The notes beneath the pieces were generated by a model, which saw only the letters and a list, made by a program, of their open reading frames with translations, ran no database searches and was not told where the DNA came from. Positions 11,623 through 20,724 of a stretch of DNA of 64,000 nucleotides are shown piece by piece; position 1 is the stretch's first letter; every line of letters starts with the position of its first letter. A program made the translations under genes and the position numbers. The DNA lies in contig NZ_LMQC01000012.1 of assembly GCF_001424485.1 (NCBI RefSeq), positions 147,012-211,011 of the forward strand, read 5' to 3'. The stretch is from Modestobacter sp. Leaf380. GTDB lineage: Bacteria > Actinomycetota > Actinomycetes > Mycobacteriales > Geodermatophilaceae.

Positions 11623-12029
11623 GTGCACCGACGACGCTTCCTGGCCCTCGGTGCAACCAGGGGCCTGGCCCTGACCGGTTGCCGGGCGGCCACCTCGGCC
11701 GCCACCCCGGCCGCCACGACCACGACGTCACCGAGTCCACCTACGGCGTGGACCCCCGGCCCTTCTACCGGCCGCCCTACTGTTACCAGGACGCGGCCGC
11801 GGTCGGCTACACCTGCTCGGTGCTCCGGTACGGCTCGCTGTCGGACTCGGGCCTGATCACCCCGCAGCAGGTGGTCGACTCCGCCAGCCAGTGGTTCCTG
11901 CCCCAGCACATCGTCATCGGGCACCTGGACTGCACCCCGGTGACGACGGTGTTCCCGCAGCTGGCCCAACTGATCGCCGACCGCGGGCTGCAGACGGTCA
12001 CCCTGGACGACGTCTTCGTGAGCGCCTGA
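11623..12029 (+). pseudogene. Decayed polysaccharide deacetylase (lipoprotein-like N-terminus fused out of frame to the C-terminus)
   Basis: A GTG at 11623 opens a frame with a lipoprotein-type leader (MHRRRFLALGATRGLALTGC) and a Thr/Ser/Pro linker. That frame soon loses sense. In another frame, from about 11740 to 12029, the protein reads YGVDPRPFYRPPYCYQ and then HIVIGHLDCTPVTTVF and LQTVTLDDVF. These match the third motif and C-terminal end of NodB-type polysaccharide deacetylases. The catalytic core, with the Asp-Asp and HxxxH metal motifs (roughly 100-150 residues), is missing. An internal deletion plus frameshift is the simplest explanation, so no active enzyme is expected. Confidence 0.65.
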
Positions 12030-12135
12030 TCAGATGCCGGACGCCCCGGTGGGGTGGCGGACCCTCCATCGGACCGCCGTGGTGACGGGGACTGTCTCCA
12101 CGTCGTCGGGGCGTCGTCCGTGGTGCGGTGCTCCC

Positions 12136-13563
12136 ATGACGATGACAGCTCCCGTGGCGTCGACACCGACGACGACCCACGACGCCGCAGGCACCGCGTT
12201 CACCGCCGAGCTCGCCGCCGGGCTGCCGGCCGGCACGGTGCTGACCGACCCCGATGTCGTCGAGGGCATGAGCCGGGACCAGGCCGCGTGGGCGCCGCAC
12301 GGCCGGCCAGCCGCCGTGGTCCGCGCCACCTGCACCGAGGACGTCGTCCACGTCGTGCGGACGTGCCTGCGCCACGGGGTCCCGGTCGTCGCCCGTGGTG
12401 CCGGCACCGGGCTCTCCGGCGGCGCGAACGCGCTCGAGGGCTGCGTCGTCGTGTCGCTCGAGCGGATGGACCGGGTGCTGGAGATCAACGCCCTGGAGCG
12501 CCTGGCCGTCGTGCAGCCCGGTGTCGTCAACGACGCGCTGCGCGCGGCGGTGGCCGAGCACGGCCTCTGGTACCCCCCGGACCCCGCGAGCTCGCCCTGG
12601 TCCACGATCGGCGGCAACGTGGCGACGAACGCCGGGGGCCTGTGCTGCGTCAAGTACGGCGTCACCCGCGACTACGTGCTGCAGCTCGAGGTCGTCACCG
12701 GCCGCGGCGAGGTGGTCCGGCTGGGCCGGCGCACCGCCAAGGGCGTGGCCGGTTACGACCTGATGGGCCTGGTCGTCGGGTCCGAGGGCACGCTCGGGAT
12801 CGTCACCGAGGTCACCGTCCGCCTGCGCCCGCTGCCCGCCCCGGCCGTGACGGTCGCCGGCTTCTTCTCCTCCGTCGTCGCCGCCGGCGCGGCGGTGCGG
12901 GCGGTGGGCGAGGCAGGCCTGGTGCCGTCGGCGCTCGAGCTGGTCGACCGCCACTGCCTGGAGGCCGTCGACGAGTGGAAGAACACGGGTCTGTCCACCG
13001 AGGCCGAGGTCGTCCTGCTGGGCCGGTTCGACGAGCCGGGCGAGCTCGGCGAGGGCCTGGCCGAGCAGATGGTCGCGTGCTTCCGCGCCGCCGGCGCCAC
13101 CTGGGCCGAGCGCTCCACCGACGAGGCCGAGGCCGAGGCGCTCTTCGCCGCCCGCCGCCTGGCCTACCCCGCACTCGAACGCCTGGGCCCGGTGCTCACC
13201 GAGGACGTGTGCGTCCCCAAGGAGCAGGTGCCCGAGATGCTGGCTCGGATCGAGCGCACTGCGGTCCGCCGGGGCGTCGTGATCGCCAACATCGCGCACG
13301 CCGGCGACGGCAACCTGCACCCGCTGCTGGTGACGCCCCCGGGCGACGAGGAGGCCAGGGCCCGCGCCGAGGCCGCGTTCGACGACATCATCGCCGACGC
13401 CCTCGCGCTCGGCGGCACCGTCACGGGCGAGCACGGCGTCGGTCTGCTCAAGCGCGACGGGCTGACCGCCGAGCTGTCCGCCGAGGTGCTCGCGATGCAC
13501 CGCGCCGTCAAGGCCGCCCTCGACCCCGCCCACCTGCTCAACCCCGGCAAGGTCTTCTCGTGA
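12136..13563 (+). CDS. FAD-linked oxidase (GlcD/D-2-hydroxyacid dehydrogenase-like)
   Basis: A 475-aa PCMH-type FAD flavoprotein. ARGAGTGLSGGANALEG (about 98-114) and GGNVATNAGGLCC (about 158-170) are the FAD-binding loops. ANIAHAGDGNLHPL and GEHGVGLLKRD are C-terminal signatures of the glycolate oxidase/D-lactate dehydrogenase family. It probably oxidises a D-2-hydroxyacid, but glycolate, lactate and larger acids cannot be told apart. Its TGA overlaps the GTG of the following hydrolase, so the two are translated together. The ATG at 12136 is chosen (a second ATG is at 12142); sequence before it is not conserved-looking. Confidence 0.85.
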   Translation: MTMTAPVASTPTTTHDAAGTAFTAELAAGLPAGTVLTDPDVVEGMSRDQAAWAPHGRPAAVVRATCTEDVVHVVRTCLRHGVPVVARGAGTGLSGGANALEGCVVVSLERMDRVLEINALERLAVVQPGVVNDALRAAVAEHGLWYPPDPASSPWSTIGGNVATNAGGLCCVKYGVTRDYVLQLEVVTGRGEVVRLGRRTAKGVAGYDLMGLVVGSEGTLGIVTEVTVRLRPLPAPAVTVAGFFSSVVAAGAAVRAVGEAGLVPSALELVDRHCLEAVDEWKNTGLSTEAEVVLLGRFDEPGELGEGLAEQMVACFRAAGATWAERSTDEAEAEALFAARRLAYPALERLGPVLTEDVCVPKEQVPEMLARIERTAVRRGVVIANIAHAGDGNLHPLLVTPPGDEEARARAEAAFDDIIADALALGGTVTGEHGVGLLKRDGLTAELSAEVLAMHRAVKAALDPAHLLNPGKVFS

Positions 13564-14438
13564 GCGCCACCACCGAGGTCGTCGAGACCGCGGCCGGACC
13601 GTTCGAGGTGCTGAGCCGGCCCGGCACCACCGAGCCGGTGCTCGCGGTGCACGGCGTGTCCAGCAACAACCGGCTGTGGGCCTGGGTGCTGGACGCCGCG
13701 CCGGAGGTCGACCTGGTCGCCCCCGACCTGGCAGGCCGTGGCGGGACGCCGGCGCGCCCGGGCCCGTCGTCGGTGCCCGCGCACGCCGAGCAGCTCGTGG
13801 CCCTGCTGGACGCACTCGGGCTCGACCGGGTCCACCTGCTCGGCATGTCGCTGGGCGGCTTCGTCGTCGCCGAACTCGCCGCCCGGCACCCGGACCGCGT
13901 CCGCACCGTCACCCTGGTCGACGGCGGGCTGCCGCTCGAGGTCGGCGAGCAGGGACCGCCCCCGGCGGCCGCGGTGGCGCCCCGGCTGCGCGCCCAGTAC
14001 GCCGACCACCGGGTCTGGGCCGACGAGGCTGCGTACCTCGAGCACTACCGGAGCACCGTCGCCCCGCTGACCGGGGCCGACGACCCACGGATGCTCGCCC
14101 TGGTGGCTCACGACCTCGCCCAGGTCGACGGCGGGCTGGCTGTGCACCGCGACGTCGACACGGTGGTCGACGACGCGGTCTCGGTCTTCGCCTCGGGCGC
14201 CCCGGCGCAGGCCCTCGCCGCCGTGCGGGCGCCGGTCAGGCTGGTCCACGCGCCGTGGAGCAACGGGGCCGGCTCGCCACCGATGTACGCGGCCGCGCAC
14301 GTGGCCCGCCTGGTCGCCGCGACGCCGTCCCTCGCCTCCGCCGAGCTGGTGCACGGCGTCGACCACGCGGCGATCGTCATGACCGACCACGGCGCCGCGG
14401 CCTGCGCGGCGGCTCTGCGCGCCAACCTCGGGGTGTAG
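13560..14438 (+). CDS. Alpha/beta hydrolase
   Basis: A 292-aa alpha/beta-hydrolase-fold enzyme. The oxyanion-hole region LAVHGVSSNNRLW is near residues 30-42. The nucleophile elbow GMSLGGFV has Ser near residue 98, and the catalytic His lies in HGVDHAAIV near the C-terminus. Co-translation with the FAD oxidase (GTGA overlap) suggests that it releases or processes the hydroxyacid substrate of that oxidase, for example from an ester or lactone. That pathway role is inference only. Confidence 0.85.
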   Translation: MSATTEVVETAAGPFEVLSRPGTTEPVLAVHGVSSNNRLWAWVLDAAPEVDLVAPDLAGRGGTPARPGPSSVPAHAEQLVALLDALGLDRVHLLGMSLGGFVVAELAARHPDRVRTVTLVDGGLPLEVGEQGPPPAAAVAPRLRAQYADHRVWADEAAYLEHYRSTVAPLTGADDPRMLALVAHDLAQVDGGLAVHRDVDTVVDDAVSVFASGAPAQALAAVRAPVRLVHAPWSNGAGSPPMYAAAHVARLVAATPSLASAELVHGVDHAAIVMTDHGAAACAAALRANLGV

Positions 14439-14468
14439 ACGCACCCACCGTCCCGGAGGGTGTTCCGT

Positions 14469-14511
14469 GGAGAGGATCCCCATCGTGCGGCCCTCCCGGA
14501 GTGCCTAGCGT
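14469..14511 (+). promoter_or_regulatory. Candidate promoter with operator-like motif upstream of the MFS gene
   Basis: GGAG then, after 4 nt, TCCCCATC occupies 14469-14484, and a TAGCGT -10 box lies at 14506-14511, 26 bp after CCATC begins. The same arrangement and spacing occur before the hydrolase gene at 17674. The -35 region (TCGTGC) is poor, which fits an activator-dependent promoter. Confidence 0.4.
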
Positions 14512-14562
14512 CACAGCCAGCGGCGGCGGCGAGCCGACCCGGACCAGGAGAGCACCCACACC

Positions 14563-15849
14563 ATGGCGACCAGCGAGATCCCCACCACCGCCCTGCCGGC
14601 CGAGCCGACCGAGGCCTCCCCGGCACCCGCCCCCCGGATGCGCCGGATGTCCCTCGGGCTCCTGCTGGTCTACGTCGCCATCCTCGCCGTCAACTCGGGG
14701 GGCAACGGGATCCTGCTGCCCAACATCGTGGCGGGCATCGACGAGGCCGGGAAGATCGGCAACCTCGCGATCGTCACCACGGTCGCGTTCGTCGCCAACA
14801 TCTTCGCCCAGCCGCTGGCCGGCGCCCTGTCCGACGCCACCCGGTCCCGCTTCGGCCGCCGCACCCCGTGGATGGTGGCCGGCGCCCTGCTGACCGCCGG
14901 CTTCCTCGTCGGCCTGCCGATGGCGCAATCGGTGCTCACCGTCGCGCTGGTGTGGCTGGTCGTCCAGGTCGGCGTCAACGTGCTGCAGGCGGCCGCGACG
15001 GCCATCGTTCCCGACCGCTACCCGGCGGCCCGCCGCGGCGGGGTCTCGGCGATGATCGGCGTCGGCATCACCATCGGCAAAGCGGTCGGCGTCACCGTGG
15101 CCGGCAGCACCGCCGGGCAGGGCGCGCTGCCCTACGTCGTCCTGGCCGCCCTCGTGGTCGTGGTCGTGGTCGTCTTCGTCCTGGTCAACCGCGACGAGTC
15201 CAGCACCCACCTGCCCTGCGAGCGCACCGGTGCGCGGGAGTTCCTGCGCGGGTTCTGGGTCAGCCCCCGCCAGCACCCCGACTTCGCCTGGGCCTTCGTC
15301 TCCCGCTTCCTCATGGTGATCGGGTTCTACGGCGCCCAGACGTACGGCCTCTACATCCTGCGCGACTACATCGGCCTGGGCGACGAGGAGTCCAACTCCT
15401 TCGCCGCCACGATGGGCATCGTCCTGCTCGTGGGGGTCCTGCTCTCAGCGTCGGTCAGCGGCTGGCTCTCCGACCGCGTCGGCCGGCGCAAGCCCTTCAT
15501 CGTCTGGTCCTCGGTCGTCATGTCGGTCGCCCTGGCCGTCCCCCTCGCCGTGCCCACCACGACCGGCGTCCTGGTCTACGCCTTCCTGCTGGGCCTGGGC
15601 TTCGGGGCCTACATCTCCATCGACCTCGCCCTCATGACCGAGGTGCTTCCTGCCCGCCTCGGCGGCGGCAGCGCCGGCCGCGACCTGGCCATCCTCGGCC
15701 TGGCCACCACCCTCCCGCAGGCGATGAGCCCCTCGATCGCCGCCGGCCTGGTCACGCTCACCGGTGGGTACCCGGTCCTCTTCGTCTCCGGCATCGTCTT
15801 CGTGATGCTCGGTGCGGTCGCCATCCGCCCGGTCAAGGCCGTGCGGTGA
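14563..15849 (+). CDS. MFS transporter
   Basis: A 428-aa major-facilitator permease with about twelve hydrophobic helices. The loop 2-3 signature GALSDATRSRFGRRTPW and its second-half counterpart GWLSDRVGRRKPF are both clear. The sequence resembles sugar/glycoside-type MFS carriers (SLC45/GPH-like), but the substrate cannot be read from it. GGAGAG lies about 10 nt before the ATG. It sits between the oxidase-hydrolase pair and the PucR-type regulator, so uptake of the cluster's substrate is the likely role. Confidence 0.88.
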   Translation: MATSEIPTTALPAEPTEASPAPAPRMRRMSLGLLLVYVAILAVNSGGNGILLPNIVAGIDEAGKIGNLAIVTTVAFVANIFAQPLAGALSDATRSRFGRRTPWMVAGALLTAGFLVGLPMAQSVLTVALVWLVVQVGVNVLQAAATAIVPDRYPAARRGGVSAMIGVGITIGKAVGVTVAGSTAGQGALPYVVLAALVVVVVVVFVLVNRDESSTHLPCERTGAREFLRGFWVSPRQHPDFAWAFVSRFLMVIGFYGAQTYGLYILRDYIGLGDEESNSFAATMGIVLLVGVLLSASVSGWLSDRVGRRKPFIVWSSVVMSVALAVPLAVPTTTGVLVYAFLLGLGFGAYISIDLALMTEVLPARLGGGSAGRDLAILGLATTLPQAMSPSIAAGLVTLTGGYPVLFVSGIVFVMLGAVAIRPVKAVR

Positions 15850-15890
15850 GCAGGCGCGCGGCCTGACCCCCCGCGGGCGAGGATGGGGAC

Positions 15891-17561
15891 ATGGCCCCCG
15901 ACGTCGCGCCGACGGTCGCCGAACTGCGTCGCCGAGCCGACGAGCTGGTCGTGCTCAACGACCTGGCTCGTCGGCTCGCCGCGTTGCACGACACCCGGGA
16001 CGTGCTCGACGAGGTGGCGCGACAGGCCCGGCGGCTGCTCGGCGTCGACGTCGCCTACATCATGCTGCTGCGCGGCGACGTGCTGCGGATCGAGGTCGTG
16101 GACGGCGCCATGGGCTCGGCGATGCGCGGGATCGAGCTCGAACGTGGCCAGGGCCTCGGGGGGCAGGTCCTGGCCACGGGTCGCCCGCTGTGGAGCGGGG
16201 ACTACCTCGAGGACGGTCGGTTCCCGCACACCGACGGCGTCGACTCGGCGGCGAGCAGCGAGCAGCTCGGCGGCATCCTCGGCGTCCCCCTCGTCGTCGG
16301 GGACGACACGCTCGGTGTCCTGCTCGCCGCGGAGCGCCGGGCCCGGGACTTCGTCGCGCACGACGTCGAGCTCCTCGCCGGGCTCGCCGCGCACGCGGCG
16401 CTGGCCCTGCGCACGGCCGACCTCTTCGACCGGGAACGGGCTGCGGCCACCGAGCTCCGGGCGGCCAACGCGGCGCTGCGGGAGGTGAGTGCGAGCCGCG
16501 AGCGCGCCAGCGACCTGCGTGACGTGCTCAACGAGGTGGTGCTGCACGGCGGAGGACTCCCGGCGGTCGTGGCGGCGCTCGAGCGGTCGGCCGGCCTCGT
16601 CGTGGCGGTCCGCGACCACGAGGGCCGGACCCTGGCCGGGGAGCCGGCTGCCGACGGCGGGCTCGTCGTCCCCGTCGAGCTGCCGGGCGGTCATGGTGGT
16701 GACCTGGTCGCGGCGGCCCCGGCCACGGTGCCCGAGGAGGAGGCCGAGCGCCTGCTCCGGATCGGGGCCACCACGGTGGCGGTGCTGCTGGCGTCCGAGC
16801 GTGCCGTCGCCGAGGCCGAACTGCGCACGCGCGGGGAGTTCGTGCACGCCCTGCTCTCCTCCGATGCCGACGAGGCCAGCCTGGTGCGTCGGGCCCGCGC
16901 CAACGGGATCGACCTGCACGCGGTCGTCACCGTGGCCGTGGTGGACGCCGAGCCGGCCGGGGCCGCTGCGGCCGGGGGGTTCGCCGCCCGTCTCGCCGCC
17001 GAGCTGCGCGGGTGGTCCGCCGCCCACGCCGGACAGGTCGTGGTGCTCCTGCCCGCGACCGTCGAGCAGGCACGAGCTGCCGTGTCGCGGCTGTCCGCCG
17101 CAGGCGCCGCGACGCCGACGACGGGACTGGCCGCCGGTGCGGGCGGTCCCGCCGGGGTCCGGGCCAGCCACGAGGAGGCCCGGCAGACCGCAGCCCTGCT
17201 CATCGCCCTCGACCGGGCCGGCTCCTGCGCCACCGCCGACGACCTGGGGCTCTACCGGTCGCTGTTCAGCCGCTCCGGCCGTGCCGACGTCACGTCGTTC
17301 GTCCGCGCCACGGTCGGTCCCCTCCTCGACCACGACCGCGATCGGCAGCGCGACCTGGCGGTGACGTTGGAGACCTACCTCGAGCTGGCCCGCCACCACG
17401 CGCGGACCTGCGAGGCGCTGCACATCCACGCCAACACGCTGTACCAGCGGCTCGACCGGATCACCGAGGTGCTGGGGGCGCGGTGGAAGGAGCCGGGGCG
17501 GGCCCTGGAGCTGCAGGTGGCGCTGCGCCTGCACCGCCTGATCGCCGAACGGACCGACTGA
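15891..17561 (+). CDS. GAF domain / PucR-family transcriptional regulator
   Basis: A 556-aa regulator. An N-terminal helical segment is followed by a GAF domain (about 25-165, including GQGLGGQVLATGRPLWSGDY and LGGILGVPLVV). A central part of unclear fold comes next. The C-terminal PucR/CdaR helix-turn-helix (about 490-545) reads LAVTLETYLELARHHARTCE and then HIHANTLYQRLDRI. Such proteins usually activate catabolic genes in response to a small molecule bound by the GAF domain. The neighbouring promoters at 14469 and 17587 share a motif that is a candidate target. Confidence 0.85.
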   Translation: MAPDVAPTVAELRRRADELVVLNDLARRLAALHDTRDVLDEVARQARRLLGVDVAYIMLLRGDVLRIEVVDGAMGSAMRGIELERGQGLGGQVLATGRPLWSGDYLEDGRFPHTDGVDSAASSEQLGGILGVPLVVGDDTLGVLLAAERRARDFVAHDVELLAGLAAHAALALRTADLFDRERAAATELRAANAALREVSASRERASDLRDVLNEVVLHGGGLPAVVAALERSAGLVVAVRDHEGRTLAGEPAADGGLVVPVELPGGHGGDLVAAAPATVPEEEAERLLRIGATTVAVLLASERAVAEAELRTRGEFVHALLSSDADEASLVRRARANGIDLHAVVTVAVVDAEPAGAAAAGGFAARLAAELRGWSAAHAGQVVVLLPATVEQARAAVSRLSAAGAATPTTGLAAGAGGPAGVRASHEEARQTAALLIALDRAGSCATADDLGLYRSLFSRSGRADVTSFVRATVGPLLDHDRDRQRDLAVTLETYLELARHHARTCEALHIHANTLYQRLDRITEVLGARWKEPGRALELQVALRLHRLIAERTD

Positions 17562-17586
17562 ATCCTCCACCCGCACCGCTGCACCA

Positions 17587-17630
17587 GGGAGTACCTCTCC
17601 ATCCCCCGCCGGCCCGGACCCGGTTAGCGT
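17587..17630 (+). promoter_or_regulatory. Candidate promoter with operator-like motif upstream of the second hydrolase
   Basis: GGGAGTACCTCTCCATC at 17587-17603 contains an imperfect GGAG/CTCC inverted repeat. TAGCGT at 17625-17630 is the candidate -10. The CCATC-to-TAGCGT spacing of 26 bp equals that at 14469-14511. Confidence 0.4.
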
Positions 17631-17673
17631 CCGGGCCCATGACGACCCTCCGCCCGACCCGCCCACGCGCATC

Positions 17674-18420
17674 GTGAGGCTGGCGACGCAGGTCCACGGC
17701 GCGGGTCCACGCCAGGTGGCCCTGGTCCACGGGCTGGGCGCCGACGGCGCGACGTGGCGCGGCCTCACCGACCGTCTCGTCGCCGCGGGCGGCGTCACCG
17801 TCACCGCGGTCGACCTGCGCGGACACGGGGACAGCGACCGGGCCGAGGAGTACTCCCTCCGCGCGTTCGCCGACGACCTCGTCGAGACCCTGCCGGCCGG
17901 GCTGGACGTCGTCGTCGGCCACTCCCTGGGCGGCTCCGTGCTCGAGTGCGCCGTCGCGCGGCTGGCACCGGCGTCCGCGGTCTACCTCGACCCCGGCTTC
18001 CGGCTCGGGCTCCCGACCGAGGGGATCGCCGGGCGGCTGTTCTGGGGCACCGCCCCGGTCGGCCTGGCGGTGGCCGCGCTGGCCCAGGAGTGGCGCAGCC
18101 GGGGCCGTCCCGGCCCGTCCCCCGCGGACGCCGTCCTGCGCGACGCGGCGGCCGCGCGGTTCGACCGCGGGATGGCCCTGCGCGTCTTCCGCGACGTCGC
18201 CCACCACCCGGCACCGATCGCGCCGCCCGCGGTCCCCTCGACGATCGTGCTGTCCGACGACTCCCCCGCCGTGCTCCCGGACGCGACGGCGGCCCGCCTG
18301 GAGGCACTCGGCTGGGACGTCCGGCGGGTGACCGGGGTCGGGCACGACTTCTGGCTCCAGGACGCCGACACCACCTGGGCGGCGGTGCGCGACCTGCTGC
18401 TGGGCGACCGCGTCCGCTGA
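17674..18420 (+). CDS. Alpha/beta hydrolase
   Basis: A 248-aa alpha/beta-hydrolase-fold protein with ALVHGLGADGATW (oxyanion region), the nucleophile elbow VVGHSLGGSV (Ser near residue 90) and the C-terminal VTGVGHDFWLQD carrying the catalytic His. It is a second hydrolase next to the PucR-type regulator. The shared promoter motif suggests that it is part of the same regulon as the oxidase-transporter genes. The GTG at 17674 is the only start giving the full fold. Confidence 0.82.
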   Translation: MRLATQVHGAGPRQVALVHGLGADGATWRGLTDRLVAAGGVTVTAVDLRGHGDSDRAEEYSLRAFADDLVETLPAGLDVVVGHSLGGSVLECAVARLAPASAVYLDPGFRLGLPTEGIAGRLFWGTAPVGLAVAALAQEWRSRGRPGPSPADAVLRDAAAARFDRGMALRVFRDVAHHPAPIAPPAVPSTIVLSDDSPAVLPDATAARLEALGWDVRRVTGVGHDFWLQDADTTWAAVRDLLLGDRVR

Positions 18421-18432
18421 CGGGCCGACCCC

Positions 18433-19506
18433 TCAGACGTTGAAGCGGAACTCCACCACGTCGCCGTCGGCCATCACGTACTCCTTGCCCTCGACGCGCA
18501 CCTGCCCCTTGGTCTTGGCCGCGGCCATCGACCCGGCGGCGATCAGGTCGTCGAAGGAGACGACCTCGGCCTTGATGAAGCCACGCTGGAAGTCGGTGTG
18601 GATGACCCCGGCGGCTTGCGGCGCGGTGGCACCGATCGGGATGGTCCAGGCCCGGGACTCCTTGGGGCCGGCGGTCAGGTAGGTCTGCAGGCCCAGGGTG
18701 GCGAAGCCGACGCGGGCCAGCTGGTGCAGGCCGGGCTCGTCCTGGCCGACGGCGGCCAGCAGCTCGGCGGCCTCGTCGTCGGGCAGCTCGGCGAGCTCAG
18801 CCTCGGTCTGCGCGTCCAGCACGATCGCCTCGGCCGGCGCGACCAGTGCGCGCAGCTCGTCGAGCAGCTCGGTGTTGGTCAGCTCGTCGCTGTCGACGTT
18901 GAAGACGTAGAGGAACGGCTTGGTGGTCATCAGGCCCAGCTCGCGCAGCGGCTCGGTGTCCACGCCCGCGGAGAACAGCGTCTTCCCGCTGTCGAGCACC
19001 TGCTGCGCGGCGACCGCGGCGTCGTACAGCGCCTTGCGGTCCTTGTCCTTGCGCATCTCCTTCTCCAGCCGCGGGACGGCCTTCTCCAGGGTCTGCAGGT
19101 CCGCGAGCAGCAGCTCTGTGTTGATGGTCTCGATGTCGTCGGCCGGTGAGACCTTGCCGTCGACGTGCACCACGTCGGGGTCGGTGAAGACCCGGATGAC
19201 CTGGCAGATCGCGTCGGACTCCCGGATGTTGGCCAGGAACTTGTTGCCCAGCCCCTGGCCCTCACTGGCCCCGCGGACGATGCCGGCGATGTCGACGAAG
19301 GAGACCGTCGCCGGGATCTGCTTGGCGCTGCCGAAGACCTCGGCCAGCTTCCCGAGCCGCTCGTCGGGGACGCCGACCACGCCGACGTTGGGCTCGATGG
19401 TCGCGAACGGGTAGTTCGCGGCGAGCACGTCGTTCTTGGTCAGGGCGTTGAAGAGGGTCGACTTGCCGACGTTGGGCAGACCGACGATGCCGATGGAGAG
19501 AGCCAC
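18433..19506 (-). CDS. ychF: Redox-regulated ATPase/GTP-binding protein YchF
   Basis: A 357-aa Obg-family P-loop protein. The Walker A sequence GLPNVGKSTLF is at the N-terminus, followed by FVDIAGIVRGASEGQGLGNK (G3 region), a coiled-coil insertion (about 130-170), and a C-terminal TGS domain ending KEYVMADGDVVEFRFNV. YchF/OLA1 members hydrolyse ATP as well as GTP and bind ribosomes. Length is normal. The GTG start at 19506 aligns with the conserved N-terminus. Confidence 0.95.
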   Translation of the reverse strand: MALSIGIVGLPNVGKSTLFNALTKNDVLAANYPFATIEPNVGVVGVPDERLGKLAEVFGSAKQIPATVSFVDIAGIVRGASEGQGLGNKFLANIRESDAICQVIRVFTDPDVVHVDGKVSPADDIETINTELLLADLQTLEKAVPRLEKEMRKDKDRKALYDAAVAAQQVLDSGKTLFSAGVDTEPLRELGLMTTKPFLYVFNVDSDELTNTELLDELRALVAPAEAIVLDAQTEAELAELPDDEAAELLAAVGQDEPGLHQLARVGFATLGLQTYLTAGPKESRAWTIPIGATAPQAAGVIHTDFQRGFIKAEVVSFDDLIAAGSMAAAKTKGQVRVEGKEYVMADGDVVEFRFNV

Positions 19507-19529
19507 GTCGGACCAGAGTACGGACCCGC

Positions 19530-20603
19530 TCAGACCGAGGCGGTGCTCCGACGCCGTCCCTGGGCGGCACGGTGCTCCGCGGCCCGCTCCCAGGCCGCCA
19601 CCCACAGCGGCACGGTGTGCTCGGTGAGGTGCCGGTCGAGCACCTGCTGGTGTGCGGCACGGGCCTGCTCCCGACGCCAGTCCGGGTCCTGCACGGCCTT
19701 GGTGAGCCCCTTGGCCCAGTCCCGGGCCGACCGGGCCCGCCAGCCGATGCCCAGCCGCTCGTACTCCGCGCTGGGCGACCGGACCGCGTACACGCCACGG
19801 GCGGAGTACTCGAGCACCTTCAGCCAGCTCTTGGCCGTGTTGAACCGGTCGATGCGCAACGGGGCGATGCCGATGTCGAACAGCTCCCCCAGCGCCTGCA
19901 CGTAGCTGTCCACGTCGGGGAGCCACGCCACCTCGCCGGGCTCCTCGCGCAGCCCCAGCCGCTGCTGAAGGTCCCACTTCTGACCCAACACGCTGAACCG
20001 GCTCGCCCCTCGGGTCGCCTCCAGGGCCTGCTGCAGGCCCGAGCCCAGCTCCTGCAGGTCGTAGGGGTGGCCCAGCACGTTGCCCGTCCAGCCGATCTGC
20101 GCGACGTCCCCGGTCCGCTCGTAGGCCGGCGGCAGCTCCGCCAGGCGACGAGGGACCGCGTTGGGGACGACGACAGCGCGACCGTGCCTGCCGTACTCCA
20201 CCTGCAGTGCCGGCGTCGTCACTGTCACCACGTCGGCCTCGCGCGCACAGTCCGCGGTCCGTGCGGCGGCACCGCTGGCGATGATCCCGTGGCCCAGCTG
20301 ACCGAAGGGCACCCCGGACAGCAGATCGTCGACCTCGACGACGACCGCCACCCCCCGGTCCTGCAGGATCCGGGCGCACTGCAGCAGCTCCGCCGTCTTG
20401 GGCAGCTGCAGCACCACGACATCGGCACCTTGGTCGTCCACGTCGACGACCACGGAGTCCGCACCGCGGCTCAGCGTGGTCGCGAGGCCCTGGGCGACGG
20501 TGACCGTGACCCCGACGGCCGCCTCGGTGACCGCCCGCGCCGGCTCCTCCACCCGGTGGTAGCTGAGCCCGGAGTACTTGGTCTTGCAGATGAGGACGTC
20601 CAT
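19530..20603 (-). CDS. Glycosyltransferase (GT4-like)
   Basis: A 357-aa protein starting MDVLICKTKYSGLSYHR. It has Rossmann-like halves and the segments VVVPNAVPRRLAELP, QIGWTGNVLGHPYDL and LEYSARGVYAV, typical of GT-B glycosyltransferases acting on cell-surface glycans. A FDIGIAPLRIDRFNTAKSWL segment resembles the donor-binding region, although the usual E-x7-E is not obvious. It is isolated from the sugar cluster at 33.5-40.5 kb. Donor and acceptor are unknown. Confidence 0.75.
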   Translation of the reverse strand: MDVLICKTKYSGLSYHRVEEPARAVTEAAVGVTVTVAQGLATTLSRGADSVVVDVDDQGADVVVLQLPKTAELLQCARILQDRGVAVVVEVDDLLSGVPFGQLGHGIIASGAAARTADCAREADVVTVTTPALQVEYGRHGRAVVVPNAVPRRLAELPPAYERTGDVAQIGWTGNVLGHPYDLQELGSGLQQALEATRGASRFSVLGQKWDLQQRLGLREEPGEVAWLPDVDSYVQALGELFDIGIAPLRIDRFNTAKSWLKVLEYSARGVYAVRSPSAEYERLGIGWRARSARDWAKGLTKAVQDPDWRREQARAAHQQVLDRHLTEHTVPLWVAAWERAAEHRAAQGRRRSTASV

Positions 20604-20724
20604 GACCGGGCCTGACTGTGCGACGACGGGAGCACTGCACCTATCGGCAGCCGCCGTACCCGCCCGCACGGCGACGTCCGATTCCCGCCAGACCAACGTC
20701 CTGCCCGCTGGCATGCTCGGTCCC

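Noticed and set aside
15609-17804. 731-codon minus-strand open frame
   Set aside because: It lies opposite the well-supported PucR-family regulator gene and shows no domain.
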